A stretch of 38,284 bases of DNA, taken from contig JAPPQJ010000037.1 in the NCBI GenBank assembly GCA_028817015.1, positions 1 through 38,284 of the forward strand, given 5' to 3'. How positions within the stretch are numbered: the first letter of the stretch is position 1; every line of letters begins with the position of its first letter. Shown one piece after another: positions 17,220-31,661 of this stretch. Under the pieces are notes generated by a model. It had not been told where the DNA came from, made no database searches, and saw nothing but the letters and a program-made list of their open reading frames with translations. The translations under genes were made by a program, and so were the position numbers. This DNA comes from Gammaproteobacteria bacterium. Lineage in GTDB: Bacteria; Pseudomonadota; Gammaproteobacteria; Arenicellales; Poriferihabitantaceae.

Positions 17220-18482
17220 TTATGCGCCGCCTGAGTAGGCGCGCCGGACTTCCTCGGCGATGATCCGTATGCCGCGTTCCACCTGGTTTTCATCGGCGGC
17301 GTAGGTCACCCGGATACACTCGTGCCGATGCCGCCAGGGTTGCTCCAGCCCGGGGAAAAAGTGTTGGCCGGCGACCACCAGCACGCCGCGCCGCTTCAGG
17401 CGTTGATACAGGGTTTCGCTGGAAATCGGCAGGTCGGGAAACCACAGCCACAGAAAAATCGCGCCCTCCGAGTTGTGTATCCTGACCGGCAAATCGGCCA
17501 TTTCCTCGTTGACCAGATCGATGGCCCGGCGCGACCGCCGCCGGTAGTAGGGCGCGATGATGTCGCGGCACAACGCCAACAATTCCCCGCTTTGCAACAG
17601 CCGGGTGACCAGCGACGGGCCGAAGCGCCCGGGGGCCAACGTGAAGATCGCGTTGGCGCCGGTGACCCGGCTGATCACATCGGGGTTGGCGACGATAATC
17701 CCGGTTCGAGCGCCCGGCAAGCCCAGTTTCGACAGACTTAAGCACAAGATGATGTGCTCCTCCCACAGCGGCCTGGCCCGGTTGAAGACGATGCCGGGGA
17801 ACGGCGGCCCGTATGCGCCGTCGACGATCAGCGGCAGGCCGGCATCCCGGGTCAGGGCGCACAACCGGCCCATTTCCTGGTCGGTGACCACATTGCCGGT
17901 GGGGTTGGTGGGGCGGGAAATGCACACTGCGCCGACCTCGGCGGCGCACTCGAGATGATCGAAATCCACCCTGTATTTGAAGAAGCGCCCGCCGGTGTCT
18001 TCGATGAGCGGCTTGTGGGCGGCAAAGATCGGCTGCTCGCCCAGCCCGACATCGGCGTAGCCGATGTATTCGGGGGTCATCGGCAGGAGGATTTTTTTGA
18101 AGACGCCGCCCGGATAGCGGCCGGCGAACAGGTTGAACAGCACGCCGAAACCGGATTGGCTGCCGTTGGTGACGGCGATGTTGGCGGGGCCGAGCGGCCG
18201 GTTGAGGCGTTGTGCGAGCAGGGCGGCAAGCGCTTCGATGAAGGCGGCGTTGCCCTGGGGCGCGTCGTAGTTGCCGATCATTTGCTCGAACGCCGAGCCG
18301 TCGGCGAGCATCTTTTCCATTTCGGCGCGGAACACCGCCCCGGCTTCGGGTATGGCGGCCGGGTTGCCCCCACCGAGCATGTGGATGTCGGCGCCGCGGT
18401 TGAGCGCGTCTCCGAGATCGCTCATCAACCGCAGGATGCCGCTGTCGCGCTTGAACTGGCCGGAAAAACGGGAATATTTCAT
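17220..18482 (-). CDS. avtA: Valine--pyruvate aminotransferase AvtA
   Basis: 420 residues, fold-type I PLP enzyme. It exchanges the amino group between valine and pyruvate to give 2-oxoisovalerate and alanine. It aligns with E. coli AvtA throughout: LGGGNPAAIPE, NYDAPQGNAAFIEAL, NGSQSGFGVLFNLFAGR, MTPEYIGYAD, SRPTNPTGNVVTD, VDGAYGPPFPGI, the PLP-lysine motif LSLSKLGLPGAR, and GAIFLWLWFPDLPI. It is the first gene of a leftward operon with the 2-phosphoglycerate kinase-like and mutase-like genes, placing pyruvate/alanine chemistry beside phosphoglycerate chemistry. The Shine-Dalgarno before ATG 18482 is weak. Confidence 0.95.
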   Translation of the reverse strand: MKYSRFSGQFKRDSGILRLMSDLGDALNRGADIHMLGGGNPAAIPEAGAVFRAEMEKMLADGSAFEQMIGNYDAPQGNAAFIEALAALLAQRLNRPLGPANIAVTNGSQSGFGVLFNLFAGRYPGGVFKKILLPMTPEYIGYADVGLGEQPIFAAHKPLIEDTGGRFFKYRVDFDHLECAAEVGAVCISRPTNPTGNVVTDQEMGRLCALTRDAGLPLIVDGAYGPPFPGIVFNRARPLWEEHIILCLSLSKLGLPGARTGIIVANPDVISRVTGANAIFTLAPGRFGPSLVTRLLQSGELLALCRDIIAPYYRRRSRRAIDLVNEEMADLPVRIHNSEGAIFLWLWFPDLPISSETLYQRLKRRGVLVVAGQHFFPGLEQPWRHRHECIRVTYAADENQVERGIRIIAEEVRRAYSGGA

Positions 18483-18568
18483 CGGCTGCGGATGCCGCTC
18501 AATGCGAAACCCGGCCTGGATATTGACGGGGCCGGTTGCCGCAAAAGATCGGCGCGATTTTGTTTTGT

Positions 18569-18601
18569 CCGGCCCGCAACACAGACGCGGGCGCGGGCCG
18601 G
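18569..18601 (-). terminator. Stem-loop downstream of prc
   Basis: CCGGCCCGC (18569-18577) and GCGGGCCGG (18593-18601) form a perfect 9-bp stem with a 15-nt loop, starting 6 nt after the prc stop on the minus strand. No T-run follows in the direction of transcription (ACAAAACAAAAT), so an intrinsic terminator is doubtful; it may instead protect the 3' end. Confidence 0.35.
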
Positions 18602-18606
18602 AATTT

Positions 18607-20808
<2,202 letters not shown>

Positions 20809-20828
20809 GTCGTCTATCCGGGAAGATG

Positions 20829-20888
20829 TTTAATCAAGTTTAACCGAGTTTGACCGGGTTTAACCGGGTTTAACCGGGTTTAATCAAG
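20829..20888 (-). repeat. Six tandem 10-bp repeats upstream of prc
   Basis: Read on the plus strand the units are TTTAATCAAG, TTTAACCGAG, TTTGACCGGG, TTTAACCGGG, TTTAACCGGG, TTTAATCAAG. The two outer copies are identical and the array is exact in length, 60 bp without gaps. It begins 20 nt before the prc start codon. Ten bases is close to one helical turn, so all units would face the same side of the DNA. It could be a regulator-binding array or slipped-strand repeat. Confidence 0.9.
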
Positions 20889-20953
20889 AATCAGCCCGGC
20901 CTGCACTCCCGCCACCGGCAAGCGCGGCGGCGCGGCAGGAGGGCGATTGCGCG

Positions 20954-20973
20954 CCGGTCGGCAAGACGACCGG
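20954..20973 (-). terminator. Stem-loop right after the ABC exporter gene
   Basis: CCGGTCG (20954-20960), loop GCAAGA, CGACCGG (20967-20973) make a perfect 7-bp stem beginning 4 nt after the stop codon on the minus strand. The downstream sequence is GC-rich without a T-run, so it may be a 3' structure or a factor-assisted terminator. Confidence 0.35.
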
Positions 20974-20977
20974 TATG

Positions 20978-23593
20978 CTAAAGGTTTTCAATCACCTTTG
21001 ACAATGCCCGGGGTGAATCGTGATGGATCAGTTTGCCCTTTTCCACGACCAAAATCCGGTCAAAGCGCGCCGCCAGCGCCGGGTCGTTCAGCGCCCAAAT
21101 CAAGTTGCGGCCCCGGCGCCGGGCGATGATGCGGTCCAGGATGCGGGAAAAACTCTTGCCGTCCAGCCCTGACAGGGTGTTGTTGATGATGAGGATGTCC
21201 GGGTTTTTAAGCAGCGCCCTGGCCAAAGTCAGTTTCTGCTGGGCGTTGGGCGCCAACTTGGAGCCGCCGGCGCCGGCCGGGCAGTTCAGGCTGGCCAGCA
21301 CGATTTCCTGGTTCAACCCGGTGCTTTTGAGGGTGTTTCTAATGGTTTCGGTGACGCGCGGCTGCAAGTGCCCTTTGGCGTAGGTGATTCTGCCGAACAG
21401 GAGGTTTTCCTGCACCGACATGCCGGGATTATACCGGTTTCGGTCGAAAAACCGGATTTGATCGTTGTCCGCCCCCAATTCGCGCATGAGCTCTTTCCGG
21501 GCGGCCAGCACCTTTTCCTGAATCGGCGGCGTGATCAAATCCAGGCGGTGGCGGGCCGGGCACAGTTTGAAACTGACCGCCGACAACCGGGCCTGCTGTT
21601 GCGGGCTCATCGCGCCTGCACCGCCGGCGCCGGCTTCGGCCACCAGGCGCCGGTAGTCGGGCAGGTCGGCGGCCTTGATGAAACTGAATTGCTCGAATAA
21701 CTCGCTGTCATCGGGCACATCCGAGAACAACTCGACCATCAGGCCGGCCAACTCCAGGCCGATGTCACTGAGGTCCCGGCGCAGGCCGGTGGTGTCCAGA
21801 ATGCCCCCGCCCAGCCGCGGATTGGCGGCCAGGAAATCGGCCACCGGCATGCGCTCCTTGAGCGTGCCGAACAGCAGGTTTTCCTCCACCGTCAGGTTGT
21901 GGATGTATTTGTCCGAGTCCAGCGGCTCGATGATCGCGCCCCCCTCAATCTGGTTGATTTGATCGATCAACTGGCCGCGCAGGGTGACGATCTGGTCGGC
22001 CAGCCGCCCGGGGATGTCGATGTCCCCCTCGGTGCGCAGTGCCAGGGTCAGCAATTCGTCGTCCAGTTCCACGCATTCAATGATGTCCATCACGGTTTGG
22101 CGGAATTGCGCCGGGTCGCCGGCCCCGGACAGGCCGATGTTCACCCAGTCGGCGTCGATGTCCTGGGTGGAGTTGCCGGAGGCGAGGGATTCCTTGATTT
22201 GGGCGCGGCGCGCCGCGGACGCATCGGGGGCGGTTTGCGGCTGGTGTTTCAGGCCGTAATACAGATTGTCGCCAATCGAGGCGTTGAACAGCCGCGAGGT
22301 GGCGGAGCAATAGCCGATGCGCTGGCCGGTCACCGATTCGGGCAGGGCGTGCAGGTCGGCCTCGCCGACGCTGAGCGACCCGGAACTGGGGGTCAGCAAC
22401 CGCGCCAGCAGTTGGGTCAACTCGTCGCCGGCGGTGCCGTCTTTGCTGAGGATAACGCTGTGGCGGTTGCTGTCGGTCTCGAAGTTGAATTCGTCCACCC
22501 GGGTCACGCCGTCCTCGGCGTAACTCAGGCGGTTGGCGTGCAGTTTTCCGGCCAGCGGCTGCGCCGGCGGAGGGGGGTCGGCGGCTTCCAGGGTCTTCGG
22601 GTCGAGCATCCCGTCGGGGGCGAATTGCTCGATGATCTGGGCGTATTTGACCCGGATGTCCTCGGTAATCTGGTAGAACTTAAGCAATTCCTTCCACGGC
22701 GGGGCAATGTCCTTGTATGCGGCCAGCACCGCCACCAATGCGCCCAATGACAACTCGTTGGTCAGCACCAGGTAGCCGCCGATGGAATAGAAAAAGAACG
22801 GGGTCAACTGGGCCAGGAAGTTGTTGAGGAACTTGATGAAAAATTTGCGCCGGTAGATTTCATTGCGCACCCCGAAGATGCCGCCCAGCCGCCGGCTGAT
22901 GTCGGCGCGCTCGAAATGGCCGGTGTCGTTGGCGTGAATGTCGGCGATGCCGGCGACCGATTCGCCGATGCGGTCGGCTAACTTGCGCACCTTCTGCACG
23001 CGCGTTTTGCTGAGTTCATTGACCTTGTGCTGGAGCCGGGGAATCAGGTAGATCTGCGGCGGATACAGCGCGATGGCGGCCAGCCCGAGCCAGAAATCCT
23101 GCACGAAGATGAACGACAGATAGGTGATCAGCAAGCCGCCCTGCATCACCGGCAAGGCCACCGAATCGCCGATAAAACCGCCCAGCGGCTCGGTTTCGGC
23201 GGTCACCATCGGGATGATTTCGCTGGAACTGATGTTTTTGAAATGGGGCAGGGGGAAGCGCAGGATGCGGGTATACAAAGTGTATCGGAAGCGCCGCAGC
23301 ATGCGCTCGCCAAGCACGCCCCGGTATACATTGATGATGTATTTCATCCCGCCGTTGATGATCACCATGGCCAAAAACAGGAAACTGAGCAGCAGCAGAT
23401 ACTGGATTTGAGTCAGTTCATAGCCGAGCACCTCGAAGATCACGGCGCCGCCGCCGATGGCCTTGTTGATGATGAGTTTGGGGATTTCCAGCGAGTAATA
23501 GACCAGCGGCATCGAGGACAAGGTCAGCAACACCAGCCATATCTGATCCTTCCTGGTGTGCCGCAGGATGTATTTGTAAATGGACTTTTCCAT
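20978..23593 (-). CDS. Degenerate ABC exporter (fused membrane and atypical nucleotide-binding domain)
   Basis: 871 residues. Residues 1-~310 are an ABC-exporter membrane domain with about six helices (LLLLSFLFLAMVII, FFFYSIGGYLVL) and the intracellular segment GIADIHANDTGHFERA. The nucleotide-binding part (~345-871) is much longer than the usual ~240 residues. The Walker A position reads SKDGTAGDEL at 383-392, so Gly389 replaces Lys. The signature reads LAPNAQQ (780-786), Walker B ILIINNTLSGLD (800-811) has Asn-Asn for Asp-Glu, and the switch His is Asn836. Three Q-loop-like segments occur: NASIGDNLYYG (437-447), TVEENLLFG (568-576) and SVQENLLFG (726-734). ATP hydrolysis looks impossible by the usual mechanism, yet the frame is intact. 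The substrate is unknown. It follows a ligand-binding-domain gene by 96 nt. Confidence 0.85.
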   Translation of the reverse strand: MEKSIYKYILRHTRKDQIWLVLLTLSSMPLVYYSLEIPKLIINKAIGGGAVIFEVLGYELTQIQYLLLLSFLFLAMVIINGGMKYIINVYRGVLGERMLRRFRYTLYTRILRFPLPHFKNISSSEIIPMVTAETEPLGGFIGDSVALPVMQGGLLITYLSFIFVQDFWLGLAAIALYPPQIYLIPRLQHKVNELSKTRVQKVRKLADRIGESVAGIADIHANDTGHFERADISRRLGGIFGVRNEIYRRKFFIKFLNNFLAQLTPFFFYSIGGYLVLTNELSLGALVAVLAAYKDIAPPWKELLKFYQITEDIRVKYAQIIEQFAPDGMLDPKTLEAADPPPPAQPLAGKLHANRLSYAEDGVTRVDEFNFETDSNRHSVILSKDGTAGDELTQLLARLLTPSSGSLSVGEADLHALPESVTGQRIGYCSATSRLFNASIGDNLYYGLKHQPQTAPDASAARRAQIKESLASGNSTQDIDADWVNIGLSGAGDPAQFRQTVMDIIECVELDDELLTLALRTEGDIDIPGRLADQIVTLRGQLIDQINQIEGGAIIEPLDSDKYIHNLTVEENLLFGTLKERMPVADFLAANPRLGGGILDTTGLRRDLSDIGLELAGLMVELFSDVPDDSELFEQFSFIKAADLPDYRRLVAEAGAGGAGAMSPQQQARLSAVSFKLCPARHRLDLITPPIQEKVLAARKELMRELGADNDQIRFFDRNRYNPGMSVQENLLFGRITYAKGHLQPRVTETIRNTLKSTGLNQEIVLASLNCPAGAGGSKLAPNAQQKLTLARALLKNPDILIINNTLSGLDGKSFSRILDRIIARRRGRNLIWALNDPALAARFDRILVVEKGKLIHHDSPRALSKVIENL

Positions 23594-23689
23594 GACGGGG
23601 AATCAGGTCGGGAACTTGAGCCGGCAATCGGGCCGTCTCGCCGTCCGGCGCCGGCAAAGGGTTTTGCACGCCCGCGCCCGGGCGCTCAT

Positions 23690-27473
<3,784 letters not shown>

Positions 27474-27477
<4 letters not shown>

Positions 27478-27956
27478 GCGCGCATGGCCGCGGTATCGAC
27501 ATTGAAACCGACCGCGTGTGCATGGCCGCGGCGTTGGACATGGCGCGCCAGGCGCGGGATGCGAACGAGGTGCCGGTCGGCGCGGTGGTGGCGCTGGACG
27601 GCGAGATCATCGGCCGCGGCTACAACCGCACTGTCGGCTTGTGCGACCCCGGTGCACACGCGGAAATGCTGGCCATCCGCGACGCCGCCCGCGCCCTCGG
27701 CAACCACCGCCTGGCCGGCGCCTGCCTGTATGTGACCCTGGAGCCGTGCGTCATGTGCGCCGGCGCCATCGCCCACGCGCGCATCGACCGACTGGTGTTC
27801 GGCGCGCGCGACCGGCGATTCGGCGCTGCGGGCGGGGCACTGAACCTGCTGGAATCCCCTTTCCTGAACCATCGCTGCCAGGTCGTCGCCGGTATTGAGG
27901 CGCACCAATGCGGTGCGTTGTTGCGCGAATTTTTCGCGTGCAGAAGGAGCGGGTGA
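27474..27956 (+). CDS. tadA: tRNA-specific adenosine deaminase TadA
   Basis: 160 residues, cytidine-deaminase fold. It deaminates A34 of tRNA-Arg(ACG) to inosine, which is essential for decoding CGN codons in E. coli. The zinc site is visible as HAEM (His62, Glu64 as proton shuttle) and PCVMC (Cys92, Cys95). The motif [20 protein letters not shown] and the ending [15 protein letters not shown] are typical. The ATG is embedded in the guaA stop (ATGA); upstream in-frame starts lie inside guaA and lack family match. It is the last gene of the guaB-guaA-tadA operon. Confidence 0.95.
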
Positions 27957-28279
27957 GGTTGTTCTACAGCCGGGCATGAAATGCTTGAGGCCGGAAGCAT
28001 CATGCCTCTCGGCCGCTGCAAAAGGGCGGGCCGGGCGGCCAAAAAACGCATCGGCCTGCGGGTGCGGATTCTACCGTTGGGTTTGTTCGGCCGCGAAGGG
28101 TGACGGTATCAGTGCATGGTCCGGCGCAAGCGCCGCGCTGTGATATGCGATGAAGATCACCGCACCAACGCGGCCTTGGGCTCCGCCGGGGTCAGCCGCG
28201 CTGCCCTCCGCACCCGGCGGGCCGGCTGTTGGATGCGCGGACGGGCCGGTTGGCGATGAAAGGAAACCGCATCCATCAT
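27957..28279. other. Gene-free gap between tadA and the convergent GT22 gene
   Basis: 323 nt. I find no convincing gene on either strand. It holds the small inverted repeats ATGCTT/AAGCAT (27981-28000, 8-nt loop) and CGGCGC-AA-GCGCCG (28122-28135). Neither is followed by a T-run. One of the two longest gaps in the window. Confidence 0.6.
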
Positions 28280-30082
28280 TCATTCGCCGGCCTTGAAGTC
28301 AATACCCCAGTTAGGCGGCGGACGGCGGATGTCGCGGGTGCCAAAACGGATTTGCAGGAACTCGAGCGCCCTGGGCTCGGAGAAGGGGTAGATCACATAG
28401 TCTCGCCATGGCATCGACGGGGGCGCGTTGCGGTTGTGCCATAATATCAAGTCGCCCGCCTGTTCCACTTTGGTGTAGCCCGGTTGCGGCTGGCGCCGCT
28501 CGGGCGTGCTCCAATACACCAATTCCCCGCTGTCCGAATCGCCGATTAAGATCGGAAACAGTTCATACCCGTAGTCGGTACGCAATGCATGAGCCGGTTG
28601 TCCTGTCACGGTGTCCCGAACGTTCGCGGGGCTGCCTCCACCCGGGGTGGTTGTGGTGATGATATGGCTGGCATAGTGCTCAGGGCTGAGATCAACGTCC
28701 GCGATTCCTCTCCACACGTGTTGGTCATAGAAAGGAATCTTATGGTGCAGGTAATAATACCCGCCGCTGGTGGCATGAATCTGAGAGGCGTCCAGCACAC
28801 CGGACACGGCGTCGCTTTCGCTCAAACGGCGGTAGAGTTGCAAACTCGGGTCGCGGTTGCGGATGAAACTGTAGTGACTGCTTTCATTGGAAAAACTTCT
28901 GTAGATGTTGTTCTGATACGGGATCGCATTGAGAACGCCGGCCACCGACACCACCGCCACTCCTCCCACCCCCGCGCGGCGTATCCACGCGCCGGCGTTT
29001 GCAAACCGCTTTGCGGCCACCGCAACCACATCGGCATACAGTATCAGCCACAACGGCACGGTGGCAAAGATATAGCGGTATTCGCGGTGTCTGGTCAGCA
29101 GGTGCGGGATCATCACCAGGACCAGCAGCGCGAACACAAACCCGCGCCGCCGGACATGCCCGACCAGCCCCAGCACCGCGACCGCCAGCAACCCCCCGGA
29201 AGCGTGCAACAACAGCCATAACTGCAGGGGCTCGTCCAGGCGGGTTTTTTCCATGGCAAGGTTAAACTTCATGTTGAGCCAGTAGGAATAAAACGGTATG
29301 CCCCAGTTCCAGGTTTCCAGCGCGCCGACTGCGCACAGCACCGCGGCCCCGCCTCCCAACATCGCCAGTCGTCCCTTCGGGTGTGCGTGATAAAACCCGA
29401 ACAGCAGGATCACTCCAATCGCCGGCGCATACTGAAAACGAAACGCCACCGCCAATGCGCCCAGCGCGCCGGCCGCCGCCCATTCACGCCAGCCCCGGGA
29501 CGGAGCGTATAACGGCATCACCGCCAATAGCATGCACATCAGGGCGGTGGCGGCAAATTCGGTCATCGGTTTGTGCGCGAAGGCAACCAGTTCATACCAG
29601 AACACGCCGAACAGCAGCGCCAGGCGTGCGCTGCTCTCGCTCCAGTGACGGCGGCAGAACAGATACATGCCCAGCGGGATCATCAGCGACAGCGCGCAAA
29701 AAAACAGTTTCACCACGGCGATATACGCATGCGGCGAATCCAGCCCGGTGAGTTTGCAGAGATACAACACCCCGGCGACCAGCCCCGGCATGATCCAGGA
29801 CCGCGCACCGTAAAAATATTCCCAGAAGGCCACGCCGTTTCCGAACACCAGACGATGGGCGGGCTCGAGATACTGCATCACCTCATCGGGGTGAAGGAGG
29901 AAATCACCGGTTAGTGCGACCGTTGCACGCAGCACGAATGCGGCCAGCAACACCAGCGGCAGGAGGGCCCACACCGCTTCGGGTTGCGGATACGGGGGCT
30001 TGTTGGCGACTTTCGCCTGGCGGGATGGGGATGGGGGGTGAAGACGTTTACGCTGCCGTTTGGGCCTGGTTTTTTTCGCCAT
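28280..30082 (-). CDS. GT22-family (Alg9/PIG-B-like) multi-pass glycosyltransferase
   Basis: 600 residues. After a basic N-terminus (KKTRPKRQRKR) come about ten membrane helices. The first extracytoplasmic loop has HPDEVMQYLEPAHRLVFG (His64-Asp66-Glu67), the HPDE-type acidic motif of GT22 mannosyltransferases, and a later loop has TRHREYRYIFATVPLW, matching the conserved basic/aromatic H-x-E-x-R-x-I motif. Eukaryotic members add mannose from dolichyl-phosphate-mannose to N-glycan or GPI precursors. Bacterial members exist but few have known function; a polyprenyl-phosphate-sugar donor and a lipid- or polysaccharide-linked acceptor are likely. The C-terminal ~230 residues are soluble. It stands alone between two gaps of more than 300 nt. 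No ribosome site is seen at ATG 30082. Confidence 0.78.
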   Translation of the reverse strand: MAKKTRPKRQRKRLHPPSPSRQAKVANKPPYPQPEAVWALLPLVLLAAFVLRATVALTGDFLLHPDEVMQYLEPAHRLVFGNGVAFWEYFYGARSWIMPGLVAGVLYLCKLTGLDSPHAYIAVVKLFFCALSLMIPLGMYLFCRRHWSESSARLALLFGVFWYELVAFAHKPMTEFAATALMCMLLAVMPLYAPSRGWREWAAAGALGALAVAFRFQYAPAIGVILLFGFYHAHPKGRLAMLGGGAAVLCAVGALETWNWGIPFYSYWLNMKFNLAMEKTRLDEPLQLWLLLHASGGLLAVAVLGLVGHVRRRGFVFALLVLVMIPHLLTRHREYRYIFATVPLWLILYADVVAVAAKRFANAGAWIRRAGVGGVAVVSVAGVLNAIPYQNNIYRSFSNESSHYSFIRNRDPSLQLYRRLSESDAVSGVLDASQIHATSGGYYYLHHKIPFYDQHVWRGIADVDLSPEHYASHIITTTTPGGGSPANVRDTVTGQPAHALRTDYGYELFPILIGDSDSGELVYWSTPERRQPQPGYTKVEQAGDLILWHNRNAPPSMPWRDYVIYPFSEPRALEFLQIRFGTRDIRRPPPNWGIDFKAGE

Positions 30083-30442
30083 GCGGAGGATTAGCCGGTT
30101 AGTCTGTTGAGGTCAGCGGGCCTGGAATTCCGGGTTGCGTTGTTTTTCAGTGCACGCGGGGGTCGGTGGCTTGACCGGGGCGTCGATGTTCAGCGGTGTT
30201 TTCCGGTTGCGGTCGCCAGCGCAAGGCAGGATGACAGCCGGTGCAAGGCCATGCACGCCGGCGGAGGCCCGCCTTGTCGAGGTGGATTATAGCGAAAACA
30301 TGCTCGCATAATTTCGCCGCCCGGTCAATGTATGCCGGCGGCGGCGGATTCAACGGTGAAGTGCAACACGGGGGATGTGCGGTTTGATACCGAATAATAC
30401 CTGATGGGGCGTTTTCAATTGGAGATGCGCGCGCCGCGCGGC
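30083..30442. other. Gene-free gap upstream of the GT22 gene
   Basis: 360 nt, the longest gap in the window. No convincing gene is seen. It contains a possible stem GCGAAA (30292-30297) with TTTCGC (30312-30317) and a GGCGG/CCGCC stem near 30259-30272. It must carry the promoter for the leftward GT22 gene and the 3' region of the leftward acyltransferase gene, but I see no clear promoter hexamers. Confidence 0.55.
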
Positions 30443-31369
30443 TTACCGGTAAAACGGCGGCTCGCCCTCAGCCCGTGTTTTGAAACGCCGGTGTGACCAG
30501 AAGTATTGCGCCGGGGCGTACTCGATCAGGGTTTCGATGGCGCGGTTCATGGTGGTGGCGTCCAGCACCGGGTCTCCGCTTGGATAGTCGGCCAGCGGCT
30601 GTTCGAAGATGATTTCAAACCCCAGACCCCGGGGCAATATCCGGGTCATACAGGGGATCACCTGAGCGTCGCTCATGCGGGCGATCCGGCCCAGGGTGGC
30701 AAAGGTGGCGGCGGGCAGCGAGTAGAACGGCGCGAACACGCCTTTGTTTCGCCCGGGGTCCTGGTCGGGCAGATAATAGAACTGGCAACCCCCGCGAATC
30801 GATTTAATCAGGGCCCCGGGCACGCTCCCCCGGACATATTGAACGCCGCCGAAGCGCGACCGGTACCGCTTAATCAACGCATCCATCAGCGGATTCTTGT
30901 TGGGCCGATACATGCTGACCGTCGGTGCCATCATGGACAGGCAGATGCCGCCGTGTTCCAGGCCGACAAAATGCGGGGCCAGGAGGATGATGTTCTCGCC
31001 CCGGGCCCTGGCTTGGTCATAAATTTCGCGGTTTCGGAAACGCACCAGCCGTCTGAGGCGGGTTTTGCCGCCCCACCACGACACGCCGCTGGCCAATACT
31101 GCGATCATCAGGATGCGGAAATGCCCCCTGGCGAGGGCGCGGATTTGCGCCTTGTTCTTGTTCGGGAAACAAGCGCTTAAGTTGCGCCAGACAATTTTGC
31201 GCCTGGGGTGGTGCAGGCAGTAGGCGATGTCCCCGGCTATCCGGCCCAGCCCGTAGATCGCCGGCAGCGGCAGCCAGGACAGCAATTTCAGCAGCCCGGC
31301 CATCAACCACACCGGCCAAAAGCGCGCGCCGGGAAATTGCTTAAGCAGGGCGGTCGGCGATGGCTGCAT
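30443..31369 (-). CDS. LpxL/HtrB-family lipid A (Kdo)2 acyltransferase
   Basis: 308 residues (E. coli LpxL 306). It transfers an acyl chain from acyl-ACP to a hydroxyacyl group of the lipid A precursor at the inner membrane. A membrane helix near the N-terminus (LMAGLLKLLSWLPLPAIYGL) is followed by VWRNLSACFPNKN. The catalytic HX4(D/E) motif is HFVGLE (His133, Glu138), and YRPNKNPLMDALIKRY, LPDQDPGRNKGVFAPFYSLP and the ending YFWSHRRFKTRAEGEPP match E. coli LpxL closely. ATG 31369 was chosen by alignment of PSPTALLKQFPGARFWPVWL with the E. coli N-terminus; a TTG at 31420 adds 17 residues. Whether it adds the first, second or another acyl chain cannot be told from sequence. Confidence 0.88.
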   Translation of the reverse strand: MQPSPTALLKQFPGARFWPVWLMAGLLKLLSWLPLPAIYGLGRIAGDIAYCLHHPRRKIVWRNLSACFPNKNKAQIRALARGHFRILMIAVLASGVSWWGGKTRLRRLVRFRNREIYDQARARGENIILLAPHFVGLEHGGICLSMMAPTVSMYRPNKNPLMDALIKRYRSRFGGVQYVRGSVPGALIKSIRGGCQFYYLPDQDPGRNKGVFAPFYSLPAATFATLGRIARMSDAQVIPCMTRILPRGLGFEIIFEQPLADYPSGDPVLDATTMNRAIETLIEYAPAQYFWSHRRFKTRAEGEPPFYR

Positions 31370-31661
31370 GGGTTGATGAGCGGTGTAAGGCGCGCCGGGA
31401 AGCGGGCGTCCGGCTTCCAATGTTTCTTTTCACGCGGATAAAAAAGCGGCGAATTGTTCAGCGGTTCGACGCATTGATGTTATAATCCGTCATCTCCCAA
31501 TGCGCACGGATTGTAGCCCGGCCCGGCCTTGAATAATCAGTAAAAAGTCCCAAACGAGTTGCTGCGTTGACCGAAAATCCCCCTCTCTTTTGCGCGATGC
31601 GCCCTTTCTCCCCCGCACAGGCAGAGCCGCGCCCGGCGCGCCCGGCTGTTTGGAGCGCCGA
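31370..31661. promoter_or_regulatory. Divergent promoter region between the acyltransferase and the SLC13/TrkA-C permease
   Basis: About 290 nt. A perfect TATAAT lies at 31481-31486 on the plus strand, but no good -35 hexamer is found at 16-18 nt. A TTGACC occurs near 31566. GGAG at 31652-31655 is the ribosome site of the permease. No gene is visible. Confidence 0.4.

Noticed and set aside
23606-23642. GGAACTT-N17-GTCTCG resembling a sigma-E promoter
   Set aside because: It points rightward on the plus strand between two leftward genes, so it would drive no sense transcript; the -10 match is also poor.
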